From Pseudomonadota bacterium (GTDB lineage: Bacteria; Pseudomonadota; Gammaproteobacteria; Halothiobacillales; Halothiobacillaceae), in contig JAJYPA010000130.1 in the NCBI GenBank assembly GCA_021795795.1, forward strand, positions 1-16,798: 16,798 nucleotides of DNA, given 5' to 3'. The notes beneath the pieces are model-generated. The model had not been told where the DNA came from. It was given only the letters and a program-made list of their open reading frames with translations, and ran no database searches. Below are positions 1-8,610 of this stretch, piece by piece (the stretch's first letter is position 1; each line of letters opens with the position of its first letter). Position numbers and translations under genes: made by a program.

Positions 1-73
1 GTTCCTGCACCATGCGCACCGCGCGTTCGCGAACTTCAGGGGAATATTTGGGTGTTTTAGCTTTGTTCATCAT
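1..73 (-). CDS. IS3-family transposase OrfA, N-terminal part (runs off the left edge)
   Basis: Translation from the ATG at 73 gives MMNKAKTPKYSPEVRERAVR followed by MVQE, the usual opening of IS3-family OrfA proteins, where PEVRERAVRMV starts the helix-turn-helix DNA-binding domain. Two ATG codons are adjacent (73 and 70); a GGAG box lies a few bases upstream. In IS3 elements OrfA is made alone or fused to the OrfB integrase by frameshifting; OrfB is outside the window. The family call rests on the N-terminus and on the terminal repeat just upstream. Confidence 0.8.
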   Translation of the reverse strand, partial: MMNKAKTPKYSPEVRERAVRMVQE

Positions 74-123
74 GGCTCCATTCTCTTGGAAAAAGGAGCC
101 TCCTCAAAATCCGGGGCGGTTCA
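1..123 (-). mobile_element. 5' end of an IS3-family insertion sequence
   Basis: The outer terminal repeat reads TGAACCGCCCCGGATTTTGA on the minus strand, ending at 123. It is followed by a short leader and the start of a transposase OrfA. The same first 13 bases (TGAACCGCCCCGG) recur at 10048 as the end of a second, degraded element of the same type. The element interrupts pglX, whose reading frame runs straight into it. Only the first 123 bases are in the window, so completeness and the target duplication cannot be judged. Confidence 0.85.
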
Positions 124-677
124 GAATAGCTTCTACCGCTGAACACAACACCTTCTGGCATAGCTTGCGGTGCAAAAGCACTTGCCCGTAGTGGCCATTT
201 CAATCCAGGAGAGAAGTAGGACGACTCCCTATGCAGGACCCAGTTTGCGTTGTCGCCGAGATATGGAAACTTCTTCAGCAATGCCGCTTCCAGCTCTTTA
301 GCATCATTCATCCAGTTGATGAGGTAGATGATGTCCTGATAGAAGCTTGAGTAAGACCCCCCCTTGGCGTAGGGATACCACTTTTCGCTTGGTAGACTTG
401 CTTCCCAAGCGAGACGGACGAATCGAGTGTCGTCCTTGGTTGAGCATCCATGCTGAGCAGACCTTCCATTCGAACCGAAGGGTTCGCATGCTTTAAATAG
501 GTTTCTTATCGCGGGGCTAATCCAATAGGCGAAGGGCGTTCCTGGTACCACTCGGAACAATTCCGGCGCCACCTGATACACCCGAGCATCACTTTCCCCC
601 GAACGCAAGGCGCTGCAACTGGTCAGCAGATCATTGGCTTTGTCTTTGTCCGCCAGCAGGCGCAAAAAGGTCGTCAT
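124..677 (-). pseudogene. pglX: pglX, C-terminal piece, out of frame with the N-terminal piece and cut by IS3
   Basis: This is the continuation of the BREX adenine methyltransferase PglX in a different frame. From the ATG at 677 it reads MTTFLRLLADKDKA and then shows features of the PglX middle and C-terminal region: FAYWIS, the WYPYAKGG block, INWMNDAKELE, and near the end LKWPLRAS and MPEGVVFS, matching the conserved TWPLRAS...G.IFS stretch of the family. The ATG overlaps the TGA that ends the upstream piece (ATGA). A GGAG box lies 8 bases before it, so the piece could be translated on its own as a split subunit. It ends after about 184 codons where the IS3 terminal repeat begins at 123; translation would continue about 22 codons into the IS. 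A run of seven G on the coding strand (357-363) encodes the conserved Lys-Gly-Gly. Whether the split is a mutation, a sequencing error or a functional fission cannot be decided here; the IS truncation is clear. Confidence 0.8.
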
Positions 678-2566
678 GCTTGCTTCTCCAACACATAGGC
701 GGCGGCTTCCACCATCGCATCGTCCATTACGCCCAATCCCAGGTCGGCCGTAACTTCGGGGCGGGCAATGCCCAGCACCACGTCCTCGCGCCATCTCTGA
801 AAGCTGGAGAGGAAGAAGCAGGTACGCGAGGTGATGGCGCCGATGCGTCCTCCAGCACGGAGCAGTTCTAGGCCACGCTCGACCATGATGGCCAGCAAAT
901 CGTTCTTGCTGCGCGGGTAGGCTTTCGCGAGCTGATTCTTGGTGTTTGAAGCCAGCGCGCCAAACGGTGGATTCATCACCACGACGTCGAACACTTCACG
1001 ACACAGATCGATGAGCCGCAGGCCCTGCAAAGCATCATGGGCAAACAAACGCCCTTGATACGTCGATTTCGCCGCCTGAGCGAATTCAGTGAGTGCCACG
1101 CGCAACCGTGCCTCAGCTTGCTGCCAGTTCTCCTGCTCTTGGGCGGCAAACAGGCCGGTGCCTTTGCCCACATAGACCTGGCGAATCAAGTTCGGTAATT
1201 CCCGCTCGACCTGGAGCAGCACACCCATTTCCGGCAGCCCCTTGAGCAGTTGCAGTGTCTTCTCAAACAGCTCGGCGTCGCGCTTGTCGAGGTTGGCCGC
1301 AAACTGGTAGCGCAACTCACGTTCCGCTGGCGGCGCAATGGCGGCAACCACATGGCCCCGCCCAATCAGTGGGCGGTCTTTGGCCTTCACACCGGCATCG
1401 TGCCAGGCGCGCTGCGCCCGCAGCCATAACGCAAGGGAAGCAATCTGCGCGGCGCGCGGGTCGATGTCCACGCCATAGATGTTGTGCTCGATGATGAGGC
1501 GTGGCACATCGCGCAGAAATGCCGCCTCTTCCCCGTAGGTCTGGCTCAATGGCTTGAGCGCAGCCTGGGGCTGGTTGGACACATCCAGCGAACCGGACCC
1601 GTGCTGCTGCTCCCACGCCCAGGCCTCACGATAGATTTCGGCGAACAGATCGAAGGCATAAAGGCCGAAGTGCATCGAGCCGCAGGCTGGGTCCAGCAGC
1701 TTTAGTGTGCGCGGGTCACGCAGCTTGGTGGCGGCTTGAGGCGTTTCGTCGGGTTTCACCAGCAGGTACTGGCAGCGCTCCCGCAGGTCGGTAGCCCCGC
1801 CGGTGGCATTAAACCAGAGACGCCCGAGAGTGTTGTCCACCAAGAACTCAACCACATAGCGCGGCGTGAAGAACTGGTTGCGCACCGCCAGCTCGCGGCT
1901 GTTACGCGGTGCCTGCGAGGCATCGCGCATCGCCTTGCGCTCTTCTTTCGAGTTGAAGTACTGGTAGATCCAGCCGATGGTCTCATCCTCACTCCATAGC
2001 GTGGCGATGTCGGCATCGTTGATCAGGTTCAGCACTTGCAGCAGCGCAGCTTCGCGCGGGAACAGGCGGCCCTGCGGTGAGTAGCGATCGAATAGCCCCG
2101 GTAGGTCTTGCGCAAGTTCATCGAACACGCTGAACAGGTACACGCGGTAGGCATCACCGGTTTCCCCAAGGCCGGTGCCGGCCAAGCGCGCGTAGAGTTG
2201 GAAACCCTTCGCCTGGAAGCCGTTGCCCACTGATTCGACCAGCAGGCCACGCGCCTCGGCCATGCGCAGCGCCGCCAGGCGGTTGAGCACGGTAAATGCC
2301 TGCTCACGGACGATACGGTCCAGCCCAAGGGTGGCATTCATGTCGCCGCTGGCGGTGTAGTGCGCCAAGGTGTCGCGCAGAATGCGAGCGGTTTCGCGCT
2401 GTGCATCGTTGATGTGGCGCAGGCTGGCCAGCTCAGTGACGGTGCCTGAATTCGGGTCCATGCCGTAGTCGTTCTGGAGCTGGCGAGTGAACTCCTCTTC
2501 CAGCACGCGCCGCACGTCGTTGACGAAGCGCTGCAGTCGGTTTCTTGTTGTTTGATCGAAGGCCAT
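674..2566 (-). CDS. pglX: BREX adenine-specific DNA methyltransferase PglX, N-terminal piece
   Basis: 630 residues. PglX methylates adenine in a BREX-specific site and is needed for self/non-self discrimination and defence. SAM-binding motif I is DPACGS (about 292-297) and catalytic motif IV is NPPFG (about 532-536), the N6-adenine methylase pattern. The N-terminal 230 residues form a helical domain ending in the block RNQFFTPRYVVEFLVDNTLG that precedes the methylase fold. Full PglX proteins are near 1,200 residues, so this is about half; it stops at VLEKQA-TGA and the rest continues in another frame from 677. It starts 3 bases after the stop of the PIN gene, so it belongs to the same transcript. 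The methylase core looks intact, but loss of the target-recognition half makes normal BREX methylation unlikely unless the second piece works in trans. Confidence 0.88.
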   Translation of the reverse strand: MAFDQTTRNRLQRFVNDVRRVLEEEFTRQLQNDYGMDPNSGTVTELASLRHINDAQRETARILRDTLAHYTASGDMNATLGLDRIVREQAFTVLNRLAALRMAEARGLLVESVGNGFQAKGFQLYARLAGTGLGETGDAYRVYLFSVFDELAQDLPGLFDRYSPQGRLFPREAALLQVLNLINDADIATLWSEDETIGWIYQYFNSKEERKAMRDASQAPRNSRELAVRNQFFTPRYVVEFLVDNTLGRLWFNATGGATDLRERCQYLLVKPDETPQAATKLRDPRTLKLLDPACGSMHFGLYAFDLFAEIYREAWAWEQQHGSGSLDVSNQPQAALKPLSQTYGEEAAFLRDVPRLIIEHNIYGVDIDPRAAQIASLALWLRAQRAWHDAGVKAKDRPLIGRGHVVAAIAPPAERELRYQFAANLDKRDAELFEKTLQLLKGLPEMGVLLQVERELPNLIRQVYVGKGTGLFAAQEQENWQQAEARLRVALTEFAQAAKSTYQGRLFAHDALQGLRLIDLCREVFDVVVMNPPFGALASNTKNQLAKAYPRSKNDLLAIMVERGLELLRAGGRIGAITSRTCFFLSSFQRWREDVVLGIARPEVTADLGLGVMDDAMVEAAAYVLEKQA

Positions 2567-2569
2567 GAG

Positions 2570-3055
2570 CTATTGGGCTCCGGTGTCGTAGCTGGCTAGA
2601 TCGCTGTCAAGCGACCAGATGAGCACGCGGGACATGGAATGGAGATCACGAGTCTTTTCCCATTCCTTGATGATGGAAAGGTCGCTGAGACTCACGCCCT
2701 CGCGGGTTTGCCGGTCGGATTTGTTGCGCAGTGCATAGCCGGGGAAATCGCCAAGCCACTGCAGAAAGACCTCGCTGTCTGGAAAGTAAGTCGTTCTATA
2801 GGGGGCCTCACCATTGAGGGCGGCTCTCACCTGCTCGACAAGTATCTGGGCATATTGGCGACGGCGATTGCCGTCTGGAAGATCGGCGATATGGTCACCG
2901 GTCTCCCAGATGGCAGCCAAGGGCAAAAGAAAATAGTCGCCATTCTCAACTCGACAAGAGAATGCATTTAGGATCTCGTCTCTATCCTGATTGAAACATG
3001 GTACATCCAGCACATTCAGGTATACCGAGGTGTCCAGCAAAACGATCTCACTCAT
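2570..3055 (-). CDS. PIN-domain-like nuclease encoded inside the BREX operon
   Basis: 161 residues, normal length for a single PIN domain. The N-terminus MSEIVLLDTSVYLNV is the classic PIN first strand with the catalytic Asp (D8). Further candidate metal ligands are E51 (in IWETGDHIADL), D125 (in VSLSDLSIIKEWE) and D150/D152 (in IWSLDSDLASYD), the four-acid layout of VapC-type RNases. No VapB-like antitoxin is next to it; instead its start overlaps the end of the ATPase gene by 8 bases (ATGAGTGA), and pglX begins 3 bases downstream. This pairing suggests an ATPase-controlled effector nuclease, perhaps an RNase released or activated during infection, but substrate and role are inference. The PIN call is by motif reading only. 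Confidence 0.7.
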   Translation of the reverse strand: MSEIVLLDTSVYLNVLDVPCFNQDRDEILNAFSCRVENGDYFLLPLAAIWETGDHIADLPDGNRRRQYAQILVEQVRAALNGEAPYRTTYFPDSEVFLQWLGDFPGYALRNKSDRQTREGVSLSDLSIIKEWEKTRDLHSMSRVLIWSLDSDLASYDTGAQ

Positions 3056-4379
3056 TGCTCGACCCCCAGCGCATCTTTTCCAGCCAATCCAGAGCCCGTT
3101 GTTTGCGATCCTCGCCAGTTGGATGGTGTTTGACGAAACGCTCCAAAGCGCCAGAGGTCATAAGGTGACCCAAGGTGCCCTGGGCAATCAGTTCGGGATA
3201 ATCCGGCACCTCATTCAAACGCACCAATCGGCTAGAGCCGTCCACCGGATCACGGTAACAAAACACGACTTCCGGCACAGCGGAATCCGGTAATGCATCG
3301 AGCATGGCCGGATTGTGGGTCGACAACAGCACGCGCAATGACCTTTCACTGGCGATACGCTGAATCTGTTGCAACAAGTGATGCGCACGGCTCGGATGTA
3401 CACCGTTGTCGATCTCTTCGATCACCACCAAACTGCCTTCGGTTGCAGACAGCATGGCGGCGGCGATGGCTAGCACTCGCAGCGTGCCATCGGACAGCAG
3501 AGATGCATCGTAATCCCTGGTCTGTCCACCAAATGTTTCTGTCAATTTGAGCATCACCCCACCGCGGGGCTCTTCCAAAAAGGAAAGCCCAGCGATGTCC
3601 TGCTCCGGCAGGCTCTGAATAAAACTGAGAATGGCCAAGCGGTTGCTAGCGAAAGGCTCGCTATTCGCCTGCTCTTCTCGCCCCCACAGGTTGAACAGCA
3701 CGGCGGACACATTGCGGCCATTTCCCTGCAAAACGGTGTCAGAGGGAAATGCGTAGTCGCGCATTTGCGCTGGTGCCGGGTCCAGGAACAGCATGGCCGC
3801 GAGCCATCTTTCCAGTTGCTTCGTTACTAACGGTATGCGTTCACGCGAAGCCTTATGCCCGGCTTCGAAACTGGCGGGGCTGGTGAGTTGGGTGAAAATG
3901 GCCGCCTGGTCGGTGCATGTCACGTGTGGTTTATTACGGCCCTTGGCGAAGTTGTTATAAGCCACGCCAGCGTCGGTACCTTGCCCACTGGACGGTTGAT
4001 CGAGGCTGTAGAGTGGAACGGTGGCACCCTCATGTGTCAGCGTTTCCGCCGTGATGTGCAGTCCGTCCGTGCGCCAAGTAAGGTTCATGGACAGCCGGTT
4101 CCATTCGCTGGCGTTGGTTTCCACTCCCAGACCGAAAGACTCGCCTCGCTGGTAGGCCAGGTCTTCCACAGTACCGCGCACCACTCGGTCGCCACTTTGA
4201 ACTGCGTATTGAATGGCCGACAGCCGCTGCCCCTGGGCGAGCCAAGACAATAGGCGCATCCCCTCAATGGCATTACTTTTACCCGAAGCATTGGCACCGA
4301 TCAGTACAGTCAGCGGCGCCAGTGGGAGCTTGGCTTGTCGATAGCTTTTGAATTCATTCAGGGTAACGGCGATTAGCAT
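3048..4379 (-). CDS. ABC-type/AAA ATPase (AAA_21/OLD-like), partner of the PIN protein
   Basis: 443 residues. It opens with MLIAVTLNEFKSYRQAKLPL, typical of RecF/SMC/OLD-like ATPases. Walker A is GANASGKS (28-35), the ABC signature-like segment is LLSDGTLR (294-301), Walker B is LVVIEEID (317-324) and the H-loop is STHNP (353-357), all in the expected order with a 250-residue insert between the two halves. There is no TOPRIM domain, so it is not a full OLD nuclease. ATPases of this class act as sensors for associated effectors in defence pairs such as PARIS (AriA with the TOPRIM AriB). Here the partner is a PIN-like protein. Its ATG overlaps the brxC stop by 7 bases with a GGAG box 6 bases upstream, so it is coupled to brxC and expressed as part of the BREX operon. 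Confidence 0.85.
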   Translation of the reverse strand: MLIAVTLNEFKSYRQAKLPLAPLTVLIGANASGKSNAIEGMRLLSWLAQGQRLSAIQYAVQSGDRVVRGTVEDLAYQRGESFGLGVETNASEWNRLSMNLTWRTDGLHITAETLTHEGATVPLYSLDQPSSGQGTDAGVAYNNFAKGRNKPHVTCTDQAAIFTQLTSPASFEAGHKASRERIPLVTKQLERWLAAMLFLDPAPAQMRDYAFPSDTVLQGNGRNVSAVLFNLWGREEQANSEPFASNRLAILSFIQSLPEQDIAGLSFLEEPRGGVMLKLTETFGGQTRDYDASLLSDGTLRVLAIAAAMLSATEGSLVVIEEIDNGVHPSRAHHLLQQIQRIASERSLRVLLSTHNPAMLDALPDSAVPEVVFCYRDPVDGSSRLVRLNEVPDYPELIAQGTLGHLMTSGALERFVKHHPTGEDRKQRALDWLEKMRWGSSNE

Positions 4380-7300
4380 GTTGTATCTCCTTTGAGCGAA
4401 AACGACACTTCGATTTCTGCGTAGAGACCGAGCTGCGCTTTGATTTCGTGGAGTTGCTGGATCAGTGCGTCGATGTCTGCAGCCGACGTCATCTTCATGG
4501 GCACTGCGATCGATTTGGTGAGCTTGGCCGGGCCTTTATCTCCCGTCTTGGCACGCTCTTCTTCCATGCGCTGGCGTAGGCGTTCCTGGCCCTGACGCTG
4601 GATGGAGCGCTTGAGCTCTTCAAGGGTGCTGTTGATGTCGTAGTCGCGGGCTAGTAGCTTCTTCAGGCCAGACAGATCCTGCGTGGCGTCCAGCGCCAGC
4701 CCATCCAGCCGGTTCACTGCGTTTCCGCGTTCCTCCTGGGTCAGCTCCTCCCACTCGGGGATGCGCTGCAGGTCTTCGACGCCTTCCTTCAAGTGCAGCT
4801 TCTGCTGCTCAAACAGGCTGATGACGGCATCGCGCACCCGGCCCTTCAGGTGGGTGAGTTGCGAGTTGAAGTCGGCAGTGTGTTTGTAGAAGTCCTCTTT
4901 GCCCAAACGCTCCGACAGGGTCGCCAGGTCCTCGGCTACCTCGCGGCGCAGCTCACCCGGCACGCCGGTATCCGGCACGGCCTCGATGTCGCGGCGATGG
5001 GACTGCAAGTCTCGTAGGGTGGTGTCGAGCCCGTTGTCGAGCACGCGCTTTACTTCCAGCGCCCACTTGAGATTGTCGTAAATGGCAGAAGTCTCGGCGC
5101 CCAAGCGCTGCGGCGCATCGGAGGCATCGGTGAACAGGACGTCGGCAATGTCCTGGTTCAAGGTGCGGATGCGCTCGCTACCCGCCAGCCCAAGCCCGCT
5201 GAGTTTTTCGGCCAAAGAGCCGTAGTCATGCTGGAAGCGCGGGAAGTGCTTCGCCGCCGCCTTGCTGATTTCTTGTTCCAGCGGAATGACCATGTCACCG
5301 ACCAGCTCGGTGAGTCGCTCCGCCGCCCGGCCGAGCGTTTCGATAGATGGGCGCTCATCGCGCAGGGCGACACCGATCTGCTTGAAAGAGTTGTTGGTCT
5401 TCAGGGCATCGATTGCCTGCTGCCCAGCGGCCGTGACTTCGCGTCCCGAGACCTTGAGCTTGATCTCGCCAGCCATGAGCATGGCGGCGACGATGTAGCG
5501 CGTGGTGTCCGGCGACCAGCCGAACGGGTCGCTGCTGAAGTCGTCGAGCAGGCGCTTGCCATCGACTGTTCCGCGCTTGTCGATGTAGTCGCGGATGCTG
5601 ATCATCGCCTTGTGGTCGGTTTTAAAGGAGGCGCGACCAGCCACGGTTTGCACCAGGCCGAGCGGGTCCAGCGCGCCGCTGATGGCAGCGGGGTTGGCGA
5701 CCTTCAGGAATTTCTCGGCGGTGTCGGTGCTGGCGCGTACTGGGGCTTCGACATAGCGGTCGAACACTTGGTCGGCCACATCGGAGAGCAGCTTCTTGGC
5801 TGCTTCCAGTAGGGCGCCGTCCAGCGCCGATACCGCCGTGGCCTGGCCCCGGAAGACAAAAGAGCCCGCCTGCAGGGTCTGCTTGATCTTGCTCTGCAGT
5901 TGGGTCGCGAGCTTGGCGGCGCGGTCGAGCTGGCCGGTGCAGTAGTCCTTGACCTCTTGGTCGGGCTCGTTGCGGTGCAGTTCGGCGATGCGCTGGCAGC
6001 GATAGATTTCGTTTGCCAGGTCGTCGAGTTCGGAATTGGCGCGGGCCAAGAGCCCGATGACATTCCGGCCCGCCCGGCTGCGGGAGTCATCCAGCATCCG
6101 GTTCTTGGCAGTGTCGTAGTCGCTGGCGGGCACCAACTCCACGACAGTTTGAATAGTGCTCTGATCGCCGGCCAGGCTGGTGATAGCGCTGCCGGTCTGG
6201 ACCTTCAAGCCTGTTGCGACCGCCATCGTGCCGTGGAGGCTGACGCGGGGCAGCGGATCGAAGGACTCGCGCAATGCGTCGTTGAAGATGCGCTTCACGT
6301 CCACAGTGCGCAGCGCAATGGCGCCACGCTCTTGTTCGATGTCCCGCAGCTTCTCACTGAGGAAGACAAGGTTGCCGTCTTTCTCACCCAGCGGCACATG
6401 AACGTCGTTGAGCATTTCTTCGACGGCTTTCTTCACCGTGTCGAGTTGCGACGTTGCGGTGACGGATGGGTGCATCAGACTGGCGACGTTCTGCACCGAA
6501 ACCGGTAGGTTGCCCAGGATCTGCAACACGGCCACGGACTTGGCAATGTCCTGGTGGAGTTGCGAGTCCGGGAAGCGGATCTGGACCTTGCCCACCGCCT
6601 GGTGAGTGGAGGGAAAGGCGCGGCGAATGTCCTTTTCCAGTTCGTCGTACAGCGTGACGGTGGTGGCAAGCCAGCCCACGGGTTGATCAGCCATCGCCTT
6701 GGAGCCGCCTTCGCCTTTCAGGACGTCCTGAATCACCTTGATCGCAGAGCGCAGGCCGATACCGCCAGTGGACTTGGCGAGCGCACCCAGCAGGTGTAGC
6801 AGGATGTCGAAGTGCGCCGGCAGGAACGGGTAGAGATTGGTGAAACTCTCTTTGCTGAAGTCCGCGTCGTAATACTTGGCGTCTTGCAACTTGGTGTTGT
6901 GCCTCAGGGCCTGACCATGGGCATCGAACAGCTTGCCCAGTTCGGTTTCGCCAGCCGGTGATTTGCCGAGCAGACGTCGGTAGCAGATCTCCTTGATGTC
7001 GCTCGATTCAAGGTTGATCTGGATCGGGAAGCGATCTTTCAGCTTGTAGAGCTTGTCCGAGTTCAGTGCTGCGCGCGGGTCGTCCTCGGTAAGGGTCTGC
7101 TGCGCGGTGGAGATGATCCAGGCCTTGCCATCGCCGAGCCGCTTGAGGTTCTTGGCCAGGCCATCAAGGTTAAGGATCAGGTTGTCGCGCGAGGCCACGT
7201 ACTGGCCGACTTCGTCGACGATGAAGATGATGTTCTGCTTGCCGCTCTTCTCTCGGACGATGTCGATCATTTCCTGCACGCGCTGGTCTTCGAACTGGAA

Positions 7301-8005
7301 GAACCCCTCGGTGCTAGACGAGAAAGACTTAGCCTCCGGGAAGAGGGCCGGGTACATCTCGTGAGCGATCTTGGGAATCAGTCCATCGATTGCCAGTGGG
7401 TTGTTCTGCACGCGAGCCCAGGTGGCACCTGGTAGCGCCTGGGCGATGCGCTCATGGAGTTCGGGCGTGCGGCCGTCCTTCTCGACCATGCGCTCAAAAG
7501 CGGCAACCTTCAGGTTGCGCGAGTAGCCGGCCCACTGCAGCACCTTGAAGTAGAGGACGGTGGAGACGTCTTCCATCGTGGCGCCGGCGAGCATTTCACT
7601 CGCCAGGTCCAGCATGACCACGGCGGCCGGGAAGCGCTGCGCCACGGTGCTTAGGAGAGCCTTGGTCTGCGGTTTGTGCAGGCGGTCTTGCAGGTACTTG
7701 ATGAACGGTATGCCGTCGATGGTGCGCTGATCATCGAACGCCAGCCCGAGGTACTTGGTGAACGAGCTCTTACCGGAACCATAGAAGCCCGATACCCAAA
7801 CGCCCACTTCATTCTCACCACCGGACTCCATCGCCAGCTGCATGCGATCCAGGAGCTTGCGGAACTGCTCCTCAATGCTCTCGGTGACCACGTACTCGGA
7901 GATCTCAGCCTTGAGGCGGCCTTCTTGCGAGGCGCCATAGGTGATGACCTTCTCGATGGTCCGGTAGATGTCCTTGCTTGGGTCGAAGAGTGAGCGAATG
8001 GTCAT
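4373..8005 (-). CDS. brxC: BREX P-loop ATPase BrxC
   Basis: 1,210 residues, the usual size for BrxC, the large AAA+-type ATPase found in nearly all BREX systems. The N-terminal half holds Walker A GFYGSGKS (73-80) within VWVSGFYGSGKSSFTKYLG, very typical of BrxC/PglY, and a Walker B strand IIFIVDE (259-265). The C-terminal half is long and helical, with charged coiled-coil-like stretches near the end (QERLRQRMEEERAKTG). BrxC is essential for BREX defence and host methylation, but its biochemical task is not settled. It begins 29 bases after the brxB stop, with only a weak GGGAC box upstream, and ends overlapping the ATPase start. No frameshift or stop breaks it. Confidence 0.95.
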   Translation of the reverse strand: MTIRSLFDPSKDIYRTIEKVITYGASQEGRLKAEISEYVVTESIEEQFRKLLDRMQLAMESGGENEVGVWVSGFYGSGKSSFTKYLGLAFDDQRTIDGIPFIKYLQDRLHKPQTKALLSTVAQRFPAAVVMLDLASEMLAGATMEDVSTVLYFKVLQWAGYSRNLKVAAFERMVEKDGRTPELHERIAQALPGATWARVQNNPLAIDGLIPKIAHEMYPALFPEAKSFSSSTEGFFQFEDQRVQEMIDIVREKSGKQNIIFIVDEVGQYVASRDNLILNLDGLAKNLKRLGDGKAWIISTAQQTLTEDDPRAALNSDKLYKLKDRFPIQINLESSDIKEICYRRLLGKSPAGETELGKLFDAHGQALRHNTKLQDAKYYDADFSKESFTNLYPFLPAHFDILLHLLGALAKSTGGIGLRSAIKVIQDVLKGEGGSKAMADQPVGWLATTVTLYDELEKDIRRAFPSTHQAVGKVQIRFPDSQLHQDIAKSVAVLQILGNLPVSVQNVASLMHPSVTATSQLDTVKKAVEEMLNDVHVPLGEKDGNLVFLSEKLRDIEQERGAIALRTVDVKRIFNDALRESFDPLPRVSLHGTMAVATGLKVQTGSAITSLAGDQSTIQTVVELVPASDYDTAKNRMLDDSRSRAGRNVIGLLARANSELDDLANEIYRCQRIAELHRNEPDQEVKDYCTGQLDRAAKLATQLQSKIKQTLQAGSFVFRGQATAVSALDGALLEAAKKLLSDVADQVFDRYVEAPVRASTDTAEKFLKVANPAAISGALDPLGLVQTVAGRASFKTDHKAMISIRDYIDKRGTVDGKRLLDDFSSDPFGWSPDTTRYIVAAMLMAGEIKLKVSGREVTAAGQQAIDALKTNNSFKQIGVALRDERPSIETLGRAAERLTELVGDMVIPLEQEISKAAAKHFPRFQHDYGSLAEKLSGLGLAGSERIRTLNQDIADVLFTDASDAPQRLGAETSAIYDNLKWALEVKRVLDNGLDTTLRDLQSHRRDIEAVPDTGVPGELRREVAEDLATLSERLGKEDFYKHTADFNSQLTHLKGRVRDAVISLFEQQKLHLKEGVEDLQRIPEWEELTQEERGNAVNRLDGLALDATQDLSGLKKLLARDYDINSTLEELKRSIQRQGQERLRQRMEEERAKTGDKGPAKLTKSIAVPMKMTSAADIDALIQQLHEIKAQLGLYAEIEVSFSLKGDTTC

Positions 8006-8034
8006 ATGGTTTGTCCCAGGGTTCTTTTGTCTGT

Positions 8035-8610
8035 TCAGCCGCCGACGTGGACGGAGCGGTAATTGCCGTCTTCCGGGTAGAAGCCGAGAAACTTCAGGCG
8101 TGTCTTGCCGGTTCGCACGCCGGGGTACAGAAAAATCGTCGGCACGTGAAACTTGCCCTGGAGCTGGCTTTCGATGGCGCCGATGCGCATAAACGGATGC
8201 AGTGCCTCAAGGTCCGTAACCAACAGCAGCGCGTTCTGCTGGCCTTCGAGCGGCTGTAAGGCATCCTCTAGTCGCTTCAGCAAGCCGTTATCCGCCGTCA
8301 GGATGTCCGCCAGCGCCTTGTTGGTACGTGGCCAATCCAAGGGCGCTGATTTGTCTTCCATCACGCACAGCGACCAGAACGGGTCGCCCTTGAGCAGGGC
8401 CCATATCTGTTCAGCGATGGAGAACGTGTGCACGTCCCAGCCTTCCTGGTGCAGCTTGGCCACCCAAGCGGGCGTTTGCCGCTTCACCTCGAGGATCTGC
8501 TCTGGTGGGAAGACGAGGTAGTAAATCGGCTCAAAGCTCGCATGGCCAAGCTCGCGCCCGTGCCGGATGCGCTCGCGCAACTCGTCGAAATCAGCTTTGA
8601 GTGAGGACAT
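8035..8610 (-). CDS. brxB: BREX protein BrxB (DUF1788)
   Basis: 191 residues, the standard BrxB length. The C-terminal FYPEDGNYRS (about 177-186) is a signature of the DUF1788/BrxB family, and the N-terminal FDELRERIRHGRELG plus YYLVFPPEQILEVK also fit. BrxB is a small conserved BREX component with an unresolved role, probably in a complex with the other core proteins. The ATG at 8610 lies inside the last codons of brxA (20-base overlap), so translation is coupled. Confidence 0.92.
   Translation of the reverse strand: MSSLKADFDELRERIRHGRELGHASFEPIYYLVFPPEQILEVKRQTPAWVAKLHQEGWDVHTFSIAEQIWALLKGDPFWSLCVMEDKSAPLDWPRTNKALADILTADNGLLKRLEDALQPLEGQQNALLLVTDLEALHPFMRIGAIESQLQGKFHVPTIFLYPGVRTGKTRLKFLGFYPEDGNYRSVHVGG

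Noticed and set aside
2165..2180. Partial match to the tRNA-Thr 3' end (GGTGCCGG) as a possible second attachment site
   Set aside because: The match is short and lies within the pglX coding sequence; no convincing copy of the tRNA end occurs in the window, so the distal attachment site must be outside.
5228..5812. 194-codon plus-strand frame
   Set aside because: It lies wholly antisense to brxC, has no ribosome binding site or family features, and mirrors the codon pattern of brxC.
5900..6508. 202-codon plus-strand frame
   Set aside because: It is antisense to brxC, a typical shadow of a GC-rich gene.
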